Shown here: positions 1 to 8,523 of the stretch, piece after piece
How positions within the stretch are numbered: the stretch's first letter is position 1
Layout of the letters: each line of letters begins with the position of its first letter
Assembly (NCBI RefSeq): GCF_039539525.1
Contig: NZ_BAABDH010000109.1
Location: 1 to 64,000, forward strand
Direction of reading: 5' to 3'
DNA length: 64,000 nucleotides
Source: Hymenobacter algoricola
GTDB lineage: Bacteria > Bacteroidota > Bacteroidia > Cytophagales > Hymenobacteraceae
The notes under the pieces: generated by a model
Databases searched by the model: none
What the model was told of the DNA's origin: nothing
What the model saw: the letters and a program-made list of their open reading frames with translations, nothing else
Position numbers and translations under genes: made by a program

Positions 1-48
1 ACAGGCCGCCGCCACGCGGGTGCGTAAATCAAGCGAATAGGGATTCAT
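1..48 (-). CDS. IS630-family transposase, N-terminus only (runs off the left edge)
   Basis: The reverse strand starts at an ATG at 46-48 and stays open to the window edge, giving 16 residues that begin MNPYSLDLRTRV. This matches the usual start of IS630-family transposases (the MxPYSxDLRxxV opening of the helix-turn-helix domain). Only the first codons are visible, so activity cannot be judged. The element's end should lie between about 49 and 125. IS630 elements insert at TA dinucleotides, and several TA steps occur near 103-113, but I could not identify the terminal inverted repeat without the other end. Confidence 0.7.
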   Translation of the reverse strand, partial: MNPYSLDLRTRVAAAC

Positions 49-131
49 CTTACTGGCTACGGCTATCCGCCAAATAGGGATGAACTGTTCACGAATCCGC
101 TATAAGTAGATGGTTTAAAAAATAAAGCATC

Positions 132-1560
132 ATGAAGTACTGCTTGTTCCTTACTTTTGCCGCCTTACTCGCCTTGCCGGGCTTCGCTCAACAGCAAAAC
201 CCACCCATCAGCCTACAGGCGTCGACACTTGCCTTACCCCTTGGGGCGGCTCCGAGTGACGTGGCCGTTGCGGACTTCAACCACGACCAGCGCCCGGATC
301 TGGCCGTCACGCAAAGAGGCCTCAACCAGCTGGCCATCTTCCAGCAAACGGCATCGGGCTTTCCGGCCACGGCCACGAGGACTTACGCAGCGGGCACGTC
401 CCCTAGCAGCGTGGTGGCGGTGTCGTTGGACGTGAATAATCCCAATGCCTACCTGGATGACCTGTTCACCGTCAGCGGCCCGGATGGGCACATCACGGCC
501 TTTACCAATTCGTTGACCCAGCCCGGCGCGCTGACCGCTTCACTTGCAGTTAATTTTGCTTCGACCTACCCTAGCGTTTCGCCACGCCTCCAGGCTGGCA
601 ACCTCAATGGGGACGGGCTGATTGACCTGGCTATGACGAATGACCGGGAGATTCTGGCCGGTGTCTTTGCGTATGCTCACCGGGGCAATGGGGTAGTTGA
701 GCAAATAGCTAGGCAAACTACGCTGGACCTGCCGGCCAATATTCAACTCTCGGACTTAGATCAGGACGGGGATCTGGATGCTCTGGTTGCCATGCCGCTC
801 TACAACCAGATCCGCATAATGCAACACAGTATTATGCAGGCCGAATTCTGGTTAGCCCCTCCGATCAATATACCCAGTCTTGGCACAGGGGCCAGTAGCG
901 CCGCCGCCGGCGACATCAATCTGGACTTTTACCCGGATCTGGCCGTAGCCAACAGCGGCTCGAATACAGTGGTTGTCTTTCTGCGGACGGCTCCGTTGCA
1001 ATACACGACACCCCTCATTTTGCCTATGTCCGCCACCCCGCGGCACGTGCTGCTGGCGGACCTCAATGGGGACCGTGCCGCTGAGCTGATTGTCACCACG
1101 GATACGCAGCTGCTGGTTTACCGCAACACCTTGCTGCCTGGTCCGCCTCGCTTTGCTACACCGGTTATATTTCCCCTTGGTCCCAACCCGGATGCCTTGC
1201 GGCTAGCCGATGTGAACGGGGACCGGGTGACAGATATTCTCATTCCCTTGCGCCGGGGATCATACCGTTCGGATCTTCTGTAACCTGAGCCAAGTGCAGC
1301 CCACTGCGACGCGGCCTAGTACTCTCCTTGGAGTTGCCCTCGTGCCCAATCCGGCTACTGACCGGCTGACTGTGTTCCAGCCAGCACCGTCTGCACCCTT
1401 GGTATTGACGGTGCTCGATGGACTGGGCCGCACCGTGCTGCAGCAAACGCTTACCGCTGCTGAAAGCAGTTTTTCGGTAGCGCATCTGCCCCGGGGCCTG
1501 TACGTAGCTCGTCTGCAAGCTGGAGCCCGCAGCGCCACCCAGCGACTCGTGCTGGAGTAG
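132..1560 (+). pseudogene. Secreted VCBS/FG-GAP repeat protein with T9SS sorting domain, frameshifted
   Basis: An ATG at 132 opens a signal peptide (about 20 residues ending GFAQ) followed by FG-GAP/VCBS beta-propeller repeats. The calcium-loop motif recurs as DFNHDQRPDLAV, NLNGDGLIDLAM, DINLDFYPDLAV, DLNGDRAAELIV and DVNGDRVTDILI. This frame stops at 1281-1283. In the next frame, the open stretch from about 1246 to 1560 reads on with HTVRIFCNLS and then a typical T9SS C-terminal domain (NPATDRLTV, GLYVARL). The join works if one base near 1245-1252 is extra. The intact product would be about 475 residues, exported to the periplasm and then anchored or released by T9SS. Either the gene is broken, which would leave a protein that T9SS cannot recognise, or the base call is wrong. 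Ligand and role are unknown. Confidence 0.75.
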
Positions 1561-1590
1561 ATTCAACCGAGAGGCTACGGAGGAGTAGTG

Positions 1591-1920
1591 GTTCCACGGC
1601 TGCGCTTGGGCCGTTTGCTGCGCAAATGCAGTGCCTCCAGGCAGTAGAGGCGATGGACGCGCGTATGCTGGTCGGGCCTGCCTTACCGCCGCAGCAGCGT
1701 AAACAGGCGCTGGCAGCCGACGCGACGCGCCCCTGGGCCAGCTCCCGCGGCCGGTGTACCAGCTGCAGCGTTGCAGCGAGACGAGCTGGCAGGCCCGGCG
1801 GGTGGACAGGCGGTAGGCCTCGATCAGGTGTTGAGCGTTGATTCGCGTGCCTGGCGGTACGGGCTTCAGAAGGTTGTTTGAGCACGTCCTGCAGCATCTG
1901 CTTGTCCAGGCTCAAGTTAG
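1591..1920 (-). pseudogene. IS3-family transposase remnant
   Basis: On the minus strand, fragments of an IS3-family OrfA/OrfB pair appear in order but in different frames. LSLDKQMLQDVL (1871-1916) is the end of the OrfA leucine-zipper region. AYRLSTRRACQLVSLQRCSWY follows in a second frame near 1755-1820, and HRLYCLEALHLRSKRP in a third frame near 1600-1650. No DDE catalytic core is left, and sequence between the blocks is missing, so the element is dead. The rest of 1561-2070 shows no other gene. Confidence 0.75.
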
Positions 1921-2070
1921 GGTCGGTTCGTCGGTCAGATCTGCCTGCGGCTGTCGGGGCCAGCTCTTGCGCTTTACCGGCAGCAGCGGGGAGGAGCCGT
2001 GGGGCCGTCACGCCGGCCGGCTGGCCCTGCTTTCCTGGGGCAGCGCTTGGGTTTCCGGGTGCAGGCTCAT

Positions 2071-2105
2071 AAAAAAAGGGCGGCTCCGAAAGGAGCCGCC
2101 CTTTT
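2071..2105 (-). terminator. Rho-independent terminator of the metalloprotease gene
   Basis: Perfect 10-bp GC-rich stem (GGGCGGCTCC, 2078-2087, with 2092-2101) around a 4-base loop. On the minus strand it is followed by seven T. It sits 23 bases past the protease stop codon. Confidence 0.9.
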
Positions 2106-2127
2106 CAGGCGTCAGGCAGGCAGCGGG

Positions 2128-5100
2128 TTACTGCTTGATCAGGCGCGTTACGGCCGTGCCGTTCGGCAGGTCGAGGTGGAGCTGGTAGACGCCGCTGCTG
2201 AGCTTGCTCAGGTCGAGCTGCTGCTGCAGGGCGGCGGCGCCCTTCACCATGGTTTCGGTGGCGACCGTGCGGCCCAGCACGTCGGTGACGCGCAGGGTGA
2301 TGTTGCCGCGCTGCCCGTTGTCCACGTTCACCTTGAAGATGCCCGTGCTCGGGTTTGGATACACGGCAATGCCCTTCAGCAGCTCCGCATTGCGGTTGCC
2401 CAGAATGGTGGCTTCCGTTGCGTACTCAGAGCAGCCTACGGCGTTGCAGGCCCGTACGCGGTAGTAGTAGCGGCCGCTGACCGATACGCTGGTCACCGTA
2501 TTCGACTCGTTGGTGCCGGTAGTGGTCAGGGGCTGGTAGCTGGTGTTCGTGTTGAACGAGCGCTCCACTTCAAACCGGGTTTCGTTGGTCGAGTTATCGT
2601 ACCAGGTCAGGATGTGCTGGCTGCTGCCGTTCACAAACGGATCGGGGATGATGGTCAGCGACGAAGGCATGGCCGGCACGTCACCGACGGTGCACAGCTC
2701 CAGGCTCCAGCCCGTGAGCGTACCGCCGTTGCCAGCGGCATTGTCGTTGATGCTCAGCACCCAGTTGCCATTGGCGTTGTCATTGATCAGCGCGGCCAGC
2801 GGGTTGGCCGGCTTATACGTGCCGCCCCCCGAGAGTGGGCAGGGCAGCGAGGCCGTAGCCGCGTCGTCGAGGCTCAGGTTGATATCGGCCGTGCCGGCGC
2901 AGGCGCGCGAAAGCAGTACTACCGACCGGCCATTGGGGTTGGTCAGGGTGATTTCCAGCTCGCCCACGTTCGGGTGGGTGATGGCCAGGTTACGAAGGCG
3001 GATGTCCGAAACCCGATCCGTATTGGTTACCGTGATAGTCGAGGTAACATTGCTGTTGGCGCTCGACAGGATAACGCGCGGGACCTGGGTGGCTACAATC
3101 GTGTTGCAGGCCTGAATGCCGGTCTGGAACTGCGTGGCCGCCGAGAAGGGCGCCGTGCCGCAGGGGCTGATGGCCCGTACCCGCCAGAAGTAGGTGGTGT
3201 TGGGCTGCAGTATCGTGGAGGGCGTGAAGGTGGTGCCCGTGATACCGGCCTGCGTCAGGATCGGCGTGGTGAAGGCCGCCGTGGTAGCCACCTGCACCTC
3301 GTACGACGTGGCGTTGGCTACGGCATTCCAGGTGAAGCGGGGCCGCGTGGAAGTACGGCTCGCGCCAGCCGGCGAAACCGGGATGGCCGCGGCGGTAGCC
3401 GCCTGCCGCACTACTACCTGCACCGACTGGCTTTGGGTGATGCTGCCGCTGGTACCGACGAGGTTGATAACGTAGCTGCCCGAAGCCACGGCGGTGGTAG
3501 CCGTGATGGTTGCCTGCGTAGAGCTGCCGGCATTGACCGTGGGGTTGGTGAAGGACACCGACAGACCCGTCGGCAGGTTAGCCGCCGACAGGGCGACGGC
3601 GCCGGTGAAGCCCTGCAGCTGACCCACGGCTACGTTGATGGACGTGGCGTTGCCGGGGCAGATGGAAGGCACCCCGCCACCAGCCGTGGAGGAGGTGAGG
3701 AAGAAGGTGGGGCCAGTGACGGCGCGCACGGCGAAGTTCTGGTTGGAAATATCGAAGAACACGTTGCCTGACGCCTGCACCTTGATGCGGGCCGCGGCCG
3801 TAGCCGCCTGGGTGACGGGCAGCGTAACCGTCTGGACGCCGTCGTTGGGCGTACCGGCCAGCAGCGTGGTGGGGTAGGTGCGCCCACCGTCGGTAGACAG
3901 CAGGATGTCCACGTTGGCCGCGTTAATGGGGGCCGCCGTGGTGTTGGCTACGTCCCAGCTCACTTCCTGCGGCGTACCGGCCAGCCAGGAGATAGAAGCG
4001 CCGGACGTGTTGGGATACGTGACCAGGAACGGGCCGGCCGTCGCTACGACGGCAACGTTCATCGAGTCGTAATCCACGCCGCCACCATTGACCCGGTTGT
4101 CGCGGGCCACCAGGCGGAAAATCAGCTTGCGGGCGTACGTCGGCAGCTGCTCCCCGATGGTATCAGTGTTGGTAATCAGGTTGTAGATTTTGGGGAAGGT
4201 GCGCGCCGGCGAAGTTTTGGGCGTGAACATCCGGAAGATGGCCGCGTCGCCGGTGGGCGTGCGTGGGTCGCCGGTGGGTCCCAGGTTGTACTGCTCCCAC
4301 GAATAGGTCAGCGGGTCGCTTTCGGGGTCGGTGGCCGAGCCCGTCAGGGTGAAGGGCGTCTTGAAGGGAATAACGTAGTTGGCCCCCGCGCTTACCACCG
4401 GAGCGCTGTTGTTGGTAGCCGTTACCACGCCGCAGTTGCCTGCTCCCGTGATGTGCGCCACAATCTGGTCGAAGCTGCGGGAGTGGAAGTAAGGAATGCT
4501 GTTTGGCCCTAGATCCTGGGGCGCACAGATGCCGGCGTAGGCCATGATGCTCACGCCGCTGCCGGGCTCGTAGGCCGACACCGCGGCGCGGTTGCCGCCG
4601 GCGCAGTTGCCCGAGTTGCTGTTGAAGGTATGGTCGCCGCCGAACTGGTGGCCGATTTCGTGGGCTACGTAGTCGATGTCGAAGGCGTCACCCACGGGGT
4701 TGGGCAGGCCGGTTACGCCGCCCGCCTTTTGGGTCAGGCAGACCGAAGGCTTATAGGCTACGCCGCCGCCGCCGGTGCTGAACACGTGGCCGATGTCGTA
4801 GTTGGTAAACCCGATGATCGAGTTGAGGGTAGTAATGTTCTGGCCCAGCATAGCCGAGCCGCTGTTGTTGGTGTAAGGATCGGTGGCACCTTCCAGGTAG
4901 ATGATCTGGTCGGTGTTGTTTACCAGCACCATGCGCACGGCCACTTCCTGCTCATACACGCCATCGACGCGGTTGACGGAGGTTACGATTTTGGCCAGCG
5001 TAAGGGCCTTGGTAGCTGCTGCCGGGGCACAGACCGCCACGGCATACTCGCCGGTGCAGGCCATGGCCAGCCGGTAGGTCCGCAGCTGGGTGCCGTTGGG

Positions 5101-5709
5101 TACCCGCTGGAAGGCCGAAGGCTGGGGCACGTTTACGTCCTGCGCGTCAGAGTTCAGGCACGTAAACCCTTTCTGGTTCATGGTCTGCTTATCGAACACG
5201 ACGTAGTGCTCGGTGTCGCCGTTGGCGGCCGGGTCAATGTAAACCGTGCGGCCGGCCAGCATGATCATGCCGTGGAAACCCGCCGGGGTGACGTCGAGCC
5301 GGGCCGTGGCCGCCGGGTTGTCGATGCCTTGCGCGGCGTAGGTCTTAATCATGGGGTAGCGGGCGGCCAGCGCGGCCTCCATCACCGGCACTTCTACCAC
5401 GCGGAAGCGCTGGGAAGTACCATCGGGCAGGGGCAGCGAAACAACCGTGCTGGAGTGGCGGGCGCCGGCACTCTGCTCGGCGGGTGCCTGGGCCAGCGTG
5501 CTGCGCATGGCGTCCAGCTGCACCGTAATGGGGCGGAACTGGCGGAGGCGGGCCATGGTCTGGCGAGCTGCCGTGGGGGCCTGGGCCGCATCGGCCCAGA
5601 GTACCCGTTGGGCCGCTGCATGATGCGGCGCCCCAGCCGCTGCGAACAACAAGCCGCCCAGCAAAGCTGGCTGCCAGGTGCGCAACGCTTTTGTAAAGGT
5701 TGAAACCAT
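2128..5709 (-). CDS. T9SS-secreted M12B-like (reprolysin-type) zinc metalloprotease with P-domain
   Basis: 1193-residue extracellular endopeptidase. Order of parts: signal peptide (1 to about 34, ending AAAQ); propeptide (about 35-165); metzincin catalytic domain (about 200-425) with the zinc motif HEIGHQFGGDH near residue 350-360 and a following Met-turn region (SIMAYAGIC); a cadherin/Ig-like stretch; a fibronectin III domain (about 773-865); a proprotein-convertase P-domain (about 868-1010); a second fibronectin III domain; and a T9SS C-terminal sorting domain from about 1112 (VYPNPSTGIF to the final Lys-Gln). All three zinc-binding His and the catalytic Glu are present, so it should be active after propeptide removal. 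It is probably a scavenging or surface protease; substrate unknown. An unusual inverted repeat lies just upstream, and a strong terminator follows. Confidence 0.9.
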   Translation of the reverse strand: MVSTFTKALRTWQPALLGGLLFAAAGAPHHAAAQRVLWADAAQAPTAARQTMARLRQFRPITVQLDAMRSTLAQAPAEQSAGARHSSTVVSLPLPDGTSQRFRVVEVPVMEAALAARYPMIKTYAAQGIDNPAATARLDVTPAGFHGMIMLAGRTVYIDPAANGDTEHYVVFDKQTMNQKGFTCLNSDAQDVNVPQPSAFQRVPNGTQLRTYRLAMACTGEYAVAVCAPAAATKALTLAKIVTSVNRVDGVYEQEVAVRMVLVNNTDQIIYLEGATDPYTNNSGSAMLGQNITTLNSIIGFTNYDIGHVFSTGGGGVAYKPSVCLTQKAGGVTGLPNPVGDAFDIDYVAHEIGHQFGGDHTFNSNSGNCAGGNRAAVSAYEPGSGVSIMAYAGICAPQDLGPNSIPYFHSRSFDQIVAHITGAGNCGVVTATNNSAPVVSAGANYVIPFKTPFTLTGSATDPESDPLTYSWEQYNLGPTGDPRTPTGDAAIFRMFTPKTSPARTFPKIYNLITNTDTIGEQLPTYARKLIFRLVARDNRVNGGGVDYDSMNVAVVATAGPFLVTYPNTSGASISWLAGTPQEVSWDVANTTAAPINAANVDILLSTDGGRTYPTTLLAGTPNDGVQTVTLPVTQAATAAARIKVQASGNVFFDISNQNFAVRAVTGPTFFLTSSTAGGGVPSICPGNATSINVAVGQLQGFTGAVALSAANLPTGLSVSFTNPTVNAGSSTQATITATTAVASGSYVINLVGTSGSITQSQSVQVVVRQAATAAAIPVSPAGASRTSTRPRFTWNAVANATSYEVQVATTAAFTTPILTQAGITGTTFTPSTILQPNTTYFWRVRAISPCGTAPFSAATQFQTGIQACNTIVATQVPRVILSSANSNVTSTITVTNTDRVSDIRLRNLAITHPNVGELEITLTNPNGRSVVLLSRACAGTADINLSLDDAATASLPCPLSGGGTYKPANPLAALINDNANGNWVLSINDNAAGNGGTLTGWSLELCTVGDVPAMPSSLTIIPDPFVNGSSQHILTWYDNSTNETRFEVERSFNTNTSYQPLTTTGTNESNTVTSVSVSGRYYYRVRACNAVGCSEYATEATILGNRNAELLKGIAVYPNPSTGIFKVNVDNGQRGNITLRVTDVLGRTVATETMVKGAAALQQQLDLSKLSSGVYQLHLDLPNGTAVTRLIKQ

Positions 5710-5721
5710 AAAGGTGGAGTA

Positions 5722-5815
5722 GGAAAAATGGTAGGTGAAAATCGAATCAGGATGAAGGCTCCAAGATAAGATTTTCAGCTACCATTTTTCCAATCACCGA
5801 TGAAATCAGGTGATT
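5722..5815. repeat. Large inverted repeat plus small hairpin upstream of the metalloprotease
   Basis: Arms at 5722-5743 and 5770-5791 are 22 bp with one mismatch (core GGAAAAATGGTAG), around a 26-base centre. A second 7-bp inverted repeat (AATCACC at 5792-5798, GGTGATT at 5809-5815) abuts it. The structure ends 13 bases before the protease ATG and begins shortly after the stop of the propeptide-like gene. It could be a 5'-UTR hairpin, an operator, or a terminator or attenuator between the two genes. A TATCTTGG box, close to the Bacteroidota -7 consensus, lies at its centre on the minus strand. Confidence 0.7.
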
Positions 5816-5839
5816 ATATCCCTGACTCGCGCCCGGGGC

Positions 5840-6415
5840 TCAGCGGACGGGGCCGCCCTTGATTTCAAAAGCCTGCTTGCTGCCCGCGGGCAGGGCGGCT
5901 TTGTCGAAGCACAGATAATGCTGGGTGTCGCCGGAGCGGTAGGGCTCAATCAGGTACGTGCGGCCCAGGCACACCAGCATGGCCCGCAGGCCGGCGGGCG
6001 TTATTTCCAGCCGGACGTAGTCGGCGGGGGTGGCGGCCTGGCCGGCGTAGGTGCGCAGCTCGGGGTATTTGGCGGCCAGGGCCGGGGTCAGCACGCTGCT
6101 GGCCCGCATCTGAAAGGCCTGCTGGGAGCCGTTGGGCAGGGGCAGCAGCAGGTTGGGGCCGCTCGTCTGATCGGCGGCGGCCAGAGCCTTCTTCAGTTTC
6201 GGCAGGTCCAGGGCCAGCACCCGGTAGCGCGTCGGGGTGAGGCGGGGCTTGCCCAGGCGCCGCACCTGGGCCGCCGGCAGCTCCCGCCAGAATCCGGCCG
6301 GCGCCAGCGCCGCAGAGGAGTCGGGCATGGGCAGTGGGGCAGACCGGGAAGGTGGGGGTACGGAGCACGCCAGCAGGGCAGGCAGCACGAAAAGTAGGAG
6401 GGAGGTCATCGTCAT
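5840..6415 (-). CDS. Stand-alone propeptide-like lipoprotein, paralogue of the adjacent protease prodomain
   Basis: 191 residues with a short signal peptide and lipobox (LLAC, Cys at about 17), so probably a lipoprotein. The mature part aligns along its length with the propeptide of the metalloprotease encoded next: KYPELRTYAGQ versus RYPMIKTYAAQ, VRLEITPAGL versus ARLDVTPAGF, and GDTQHYLCFDK versus GDTEHYVVFDK. It then stops where the protease would begin its mature region. No catalytic residues are present. It may act in trans as a chaperone or inhibitor of the protease, or may be a truncated tandem copy. The reading frame and codon use are clean, which favours a functional gene. Same orientation as the protease, 130 bases apart. 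Confidence 0.7.
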   Translation of the reverse strand: MTMTSLLLFVLPALLACSVPPPSRSAPLPMPDSSAALAPAGFWRELPAAQVRRLGKPRLTPTRYRVLALDLPKLKKALAAADQTSGPNLLLPLPNGSQQAFQMRASSVLTPALAAKYPELRTYAGQAATPADYVRLEITPAGLRAMLVCLGRTYLIEPYRSGDTQHYLCFDKAALPAGSKQAFEIKGGPVR

Positions 6416-6520
6416 AGAAGTTAGGGTACCTGAGCCCGCCGCGGCTGCGGCACCGCGGAAGGTGCGATAATCCCGCCAGAAATCTGCCGGCGGCGTCTCC
6501 GATCCTTACGAGCAGCCCCA

Positions 6521-6556
6521 AAAGCAACAGCCTCCCGTGGGCTTCACGGGAGGCTG
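6521..6556 (-). terminator. Hairpin terminator after the DUF3857 pair
   Basis: Perfect 12-bp stem (CAGCCTCCCGTG, 6528-6539, with 6545-6556) and a 5-base loop. On the minus strand it is followed by TTGCTTTTGG. It lies 30 bases past the stop of the gene at 6586-8523. Confidence 0.65.
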
Positions 6557-6585
6557 TCAGGAGCCGGCTGGCAGTGCGCGTCGCG

Positions 6586-8523
6586 TTAGCTTTCCGTTTT
6601 GAGCAGGACCAGCTGCACCTTGTCGGCCGACCCGATTTTGCGGCGGAACTCCAGGTAGGCCGGGTAATCGGTGCGCGGAAACCGGGTGCGGGGCATGATA
6701 AGCCGGCGCACGTACTGCAGCGTGCCGTCGGGCAGGGTGTGCAGCTGGCTGGAATAGGTGCCAAAGGCGGTCGTCAGCTTTACGGGGGCGGGCAGGGCTT
6801 CGGGCTTCAGGCCGGCGGGCACGTGAATGCGCACGGTATCGGCGTGGGAGAAGGCCTGATCCAGCCAGATGTCGGTTTGCCGCTCGCCCACGGCCGCGGG
6901 CAGCGCCGGCAGCCGGCTGAGTAGGTTGGGCGTCAGAAACAGCCGCTTGCCGCTGGTGGTGGCGAAGGTGGGCAGCGTCAGCCCCAGCGTCTGGTTCATG
7001 GCCGGCAGGGCCGCGCGGGTGTTGGCGGTCAGGCTGAATTTGGTGATGCTGAAGTTGTTCAGCGGCAGCGCGTCCCCAACTTTCTTTTTCTGCTCGGCCG
7101 CCGACAGTCCGTTCAGCAGACTGTGCAGGCGTTCCTGCTCAAGGCCGGTGCAGCGGGTCTGAATGGTGGCCGTAGCGCTGCCCAGCGCATCGAGGTACAC
7201 GTCGGTGCGGCGGGTGCGCTGGTTTTCCTGGGCCCCGTAGCGGGGCGTGCGCACCAGCTTGCCGCCGGTGGGCGTGATGAGTAGCGCGTGGCGGTTGCCG
7301 GTAAAGCTGCCCATGTAGTTGAAGGGGTTGGTCTGGCTGGTGCATTCCAGCCACACGGTATCGGGGCGGGCGGCCCGGGTCAGGGGCACGCACAGCACGA
7401 CGTGGTTGAACTGGCTGCTGGGAAACTCGGTGCGGATATCGGGCTCGTCGGCGCGGACCAGGGCGCAGTAGGCCGTCACGTCGGCGGCTTTCAGCAGGGC
7501 CATGCAGTAGTTGCTCAGGGCTTTGCAGTCGCCGTAGCCATTGGCGGCCACCGAGGAAGCCGGGAAGGTTTGCCAGCCCCCGATGCCCAGCTGAATGGAA
7601 ATGTAGCGCGTGTTGGCCTGCAGGAACTCGTACACTTTGCGGATGCGCACCCGCTCGTCGGCTTCGCCCTGCACCAGCGCCGCAACGCGGGCCGTGAGCT
7701 CGGGCGGCAGCACGTCGCGGGTGGCGTTCAGGTCGTAGCTCCACTGGCCCAGGCCCTGCCAGGAACTCAGGTTGCCGGCGTGGCCCTGCACCTCGAAGCT
7801 GGTCGGGGCCGTGAGCACCGAGGGCGTAAACTCGGAGATGGGCGGGCTGTCGGGCTCTTCCTCGATGGCGGCCAGGTTGGTTACCTCCCACTGGTAGACC
7901 TCCAGCGCGGCCTGCTGGCTGCGCGCCAGCGTGACGCCGGCCGGCAGGTGCCGCTCCTGGTAGCGCAGCGGCAGCTCCGCGGGCGTCAGAACCCGGAACG
8001 AGGCCTGCTCGACCGACAGCTGGTCGGTGGGCTGCGGGTACCAGGAGGAGTAGAACAGCGGATTATTCGACACGACCTCGTACTCGAACTCGACCGTGTA
8101 GGGGTAGGTCGGCTGGCGCAGGTCGACGACGCGGCCCCGGCCGGAGCTGGCCAGGCTGAAGCCATCCGACAGGCTGATGTCGCCCACGTCGCCGGCCCGG
8201 AGCTGGCGCAGCAGCAGGCCCGCCTCGTTGTAGACGGCGCCGCGCAGGTAGCTGACGCTGCTGAGCTGGTCGTAATACACCATCTCCGTGGCCCAGCGCG
8301 CCCCGTTTTCGTCCAGGATGGTCGTCACCTGATGCACCGTCTCCACGGTGCGCCCCACCGATTTTACCAGCAGGGTTTCCTCGTGGCGGCGGATGATGGC
8401 GTGGGCGTTTTCGCGCAGGGCGGCGGGCACCGCCGACACCGGGTATTTGGGCAGGCCGCCCCCGGCCTGAGCCGGGGAGGCGAGCAGCCAGGCGCTGGCC
8501 GCCAGAAGCAGGAGCCGCCTCAT
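6586..8523 (-). CDS. DUF3857 and transglutaminase-like domain protein, catalytic residues kept
   Basis: 645 residues with a signal peptide (ends AQAG). Residues about 45-230 are DUF3857 and about 270-400 a transglutaminase-like (papain-fold) core. The expected nucleophile Cys is present in GYGDCKALS (near residue 329), followed by a His in QFNHVVL (near 372). The C-terminal third resembles the beta-sandwich tail of this family. Such proteins are common in Bacteroidota; their substrate is unknown, and peptide cross-linking or hydrolysis in the periplasm is only inferred. Its ATG overlaps the stop of the upstream paralogue (ATGA at 8520-8523), so the two are translationally coupled. Confidence 0.85.
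   Translation of the reverse strand: MRRLLLLAASAWLLASPAQAGGGLPKYPVSAVPAALRENAHAIIRRHEETLLVKSVGRTVETVHQVTTILDENGARWATEMVYYDQLSSVSYLRGAVYNEAGLLLRQLRAGDVGDISLSDGFSLASSGRGRVVDLRQPTYPYTVEFEYEVVSNNPLFYSSWYPQPTDQLSVEQASFRVLTPAELPLRYQERHLPAGVTLARSQQAALEVYQWEVTNLAAIEEEPDSPPISEFTPSVLTAPTSFEVQGHAGNLSSWQGLGQWSYDLNATRDVLPPELTARVAALVQGEADERVRIRKVYEFLQANTRYISIQLGIGGWQTFPASSVAANGYGDCKALSNYCMALLKAADVTAYCALVRADEPDIRTEFPSSQFNHVVLCVPLTRAARPDTVWLECTSQTNPFNYMGSFTGNRHALLITPTGGKLVRTPRYGAQENQRTRRTDVYLDALGSATATIQTRCTGLEQERLHSLLNGLSAAEQKKKVGDALPLNNFSITKFSLTANTRAALPAMNQTLGLTLPTFATTSGKRLFLTPNLLSRLPALPAAVGERQTDIWLDQAFSHADTVRIHVPAGLKPEALPAPVKLTTAFGTYSSQLHTLPDGTLQYVRRLIMPRTRFPRTDYPAYLEFRRKIGSADKVQLVLLKTES

Noticed and set aside
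1451..2011. Single intact gene of 186 codons on the minus strand
   Set aside because: Only a short part (LSLDKQMLQDVL) matches the IS3 family; the rest of the homology is in other frames, so it is a decayed transposase, not a gene.
1999..3771. Plus-strand open frame of 590 codons
   Set aside because: Antisense to the metalloprotease gene; no recognisable domains and a low-complexity composition.
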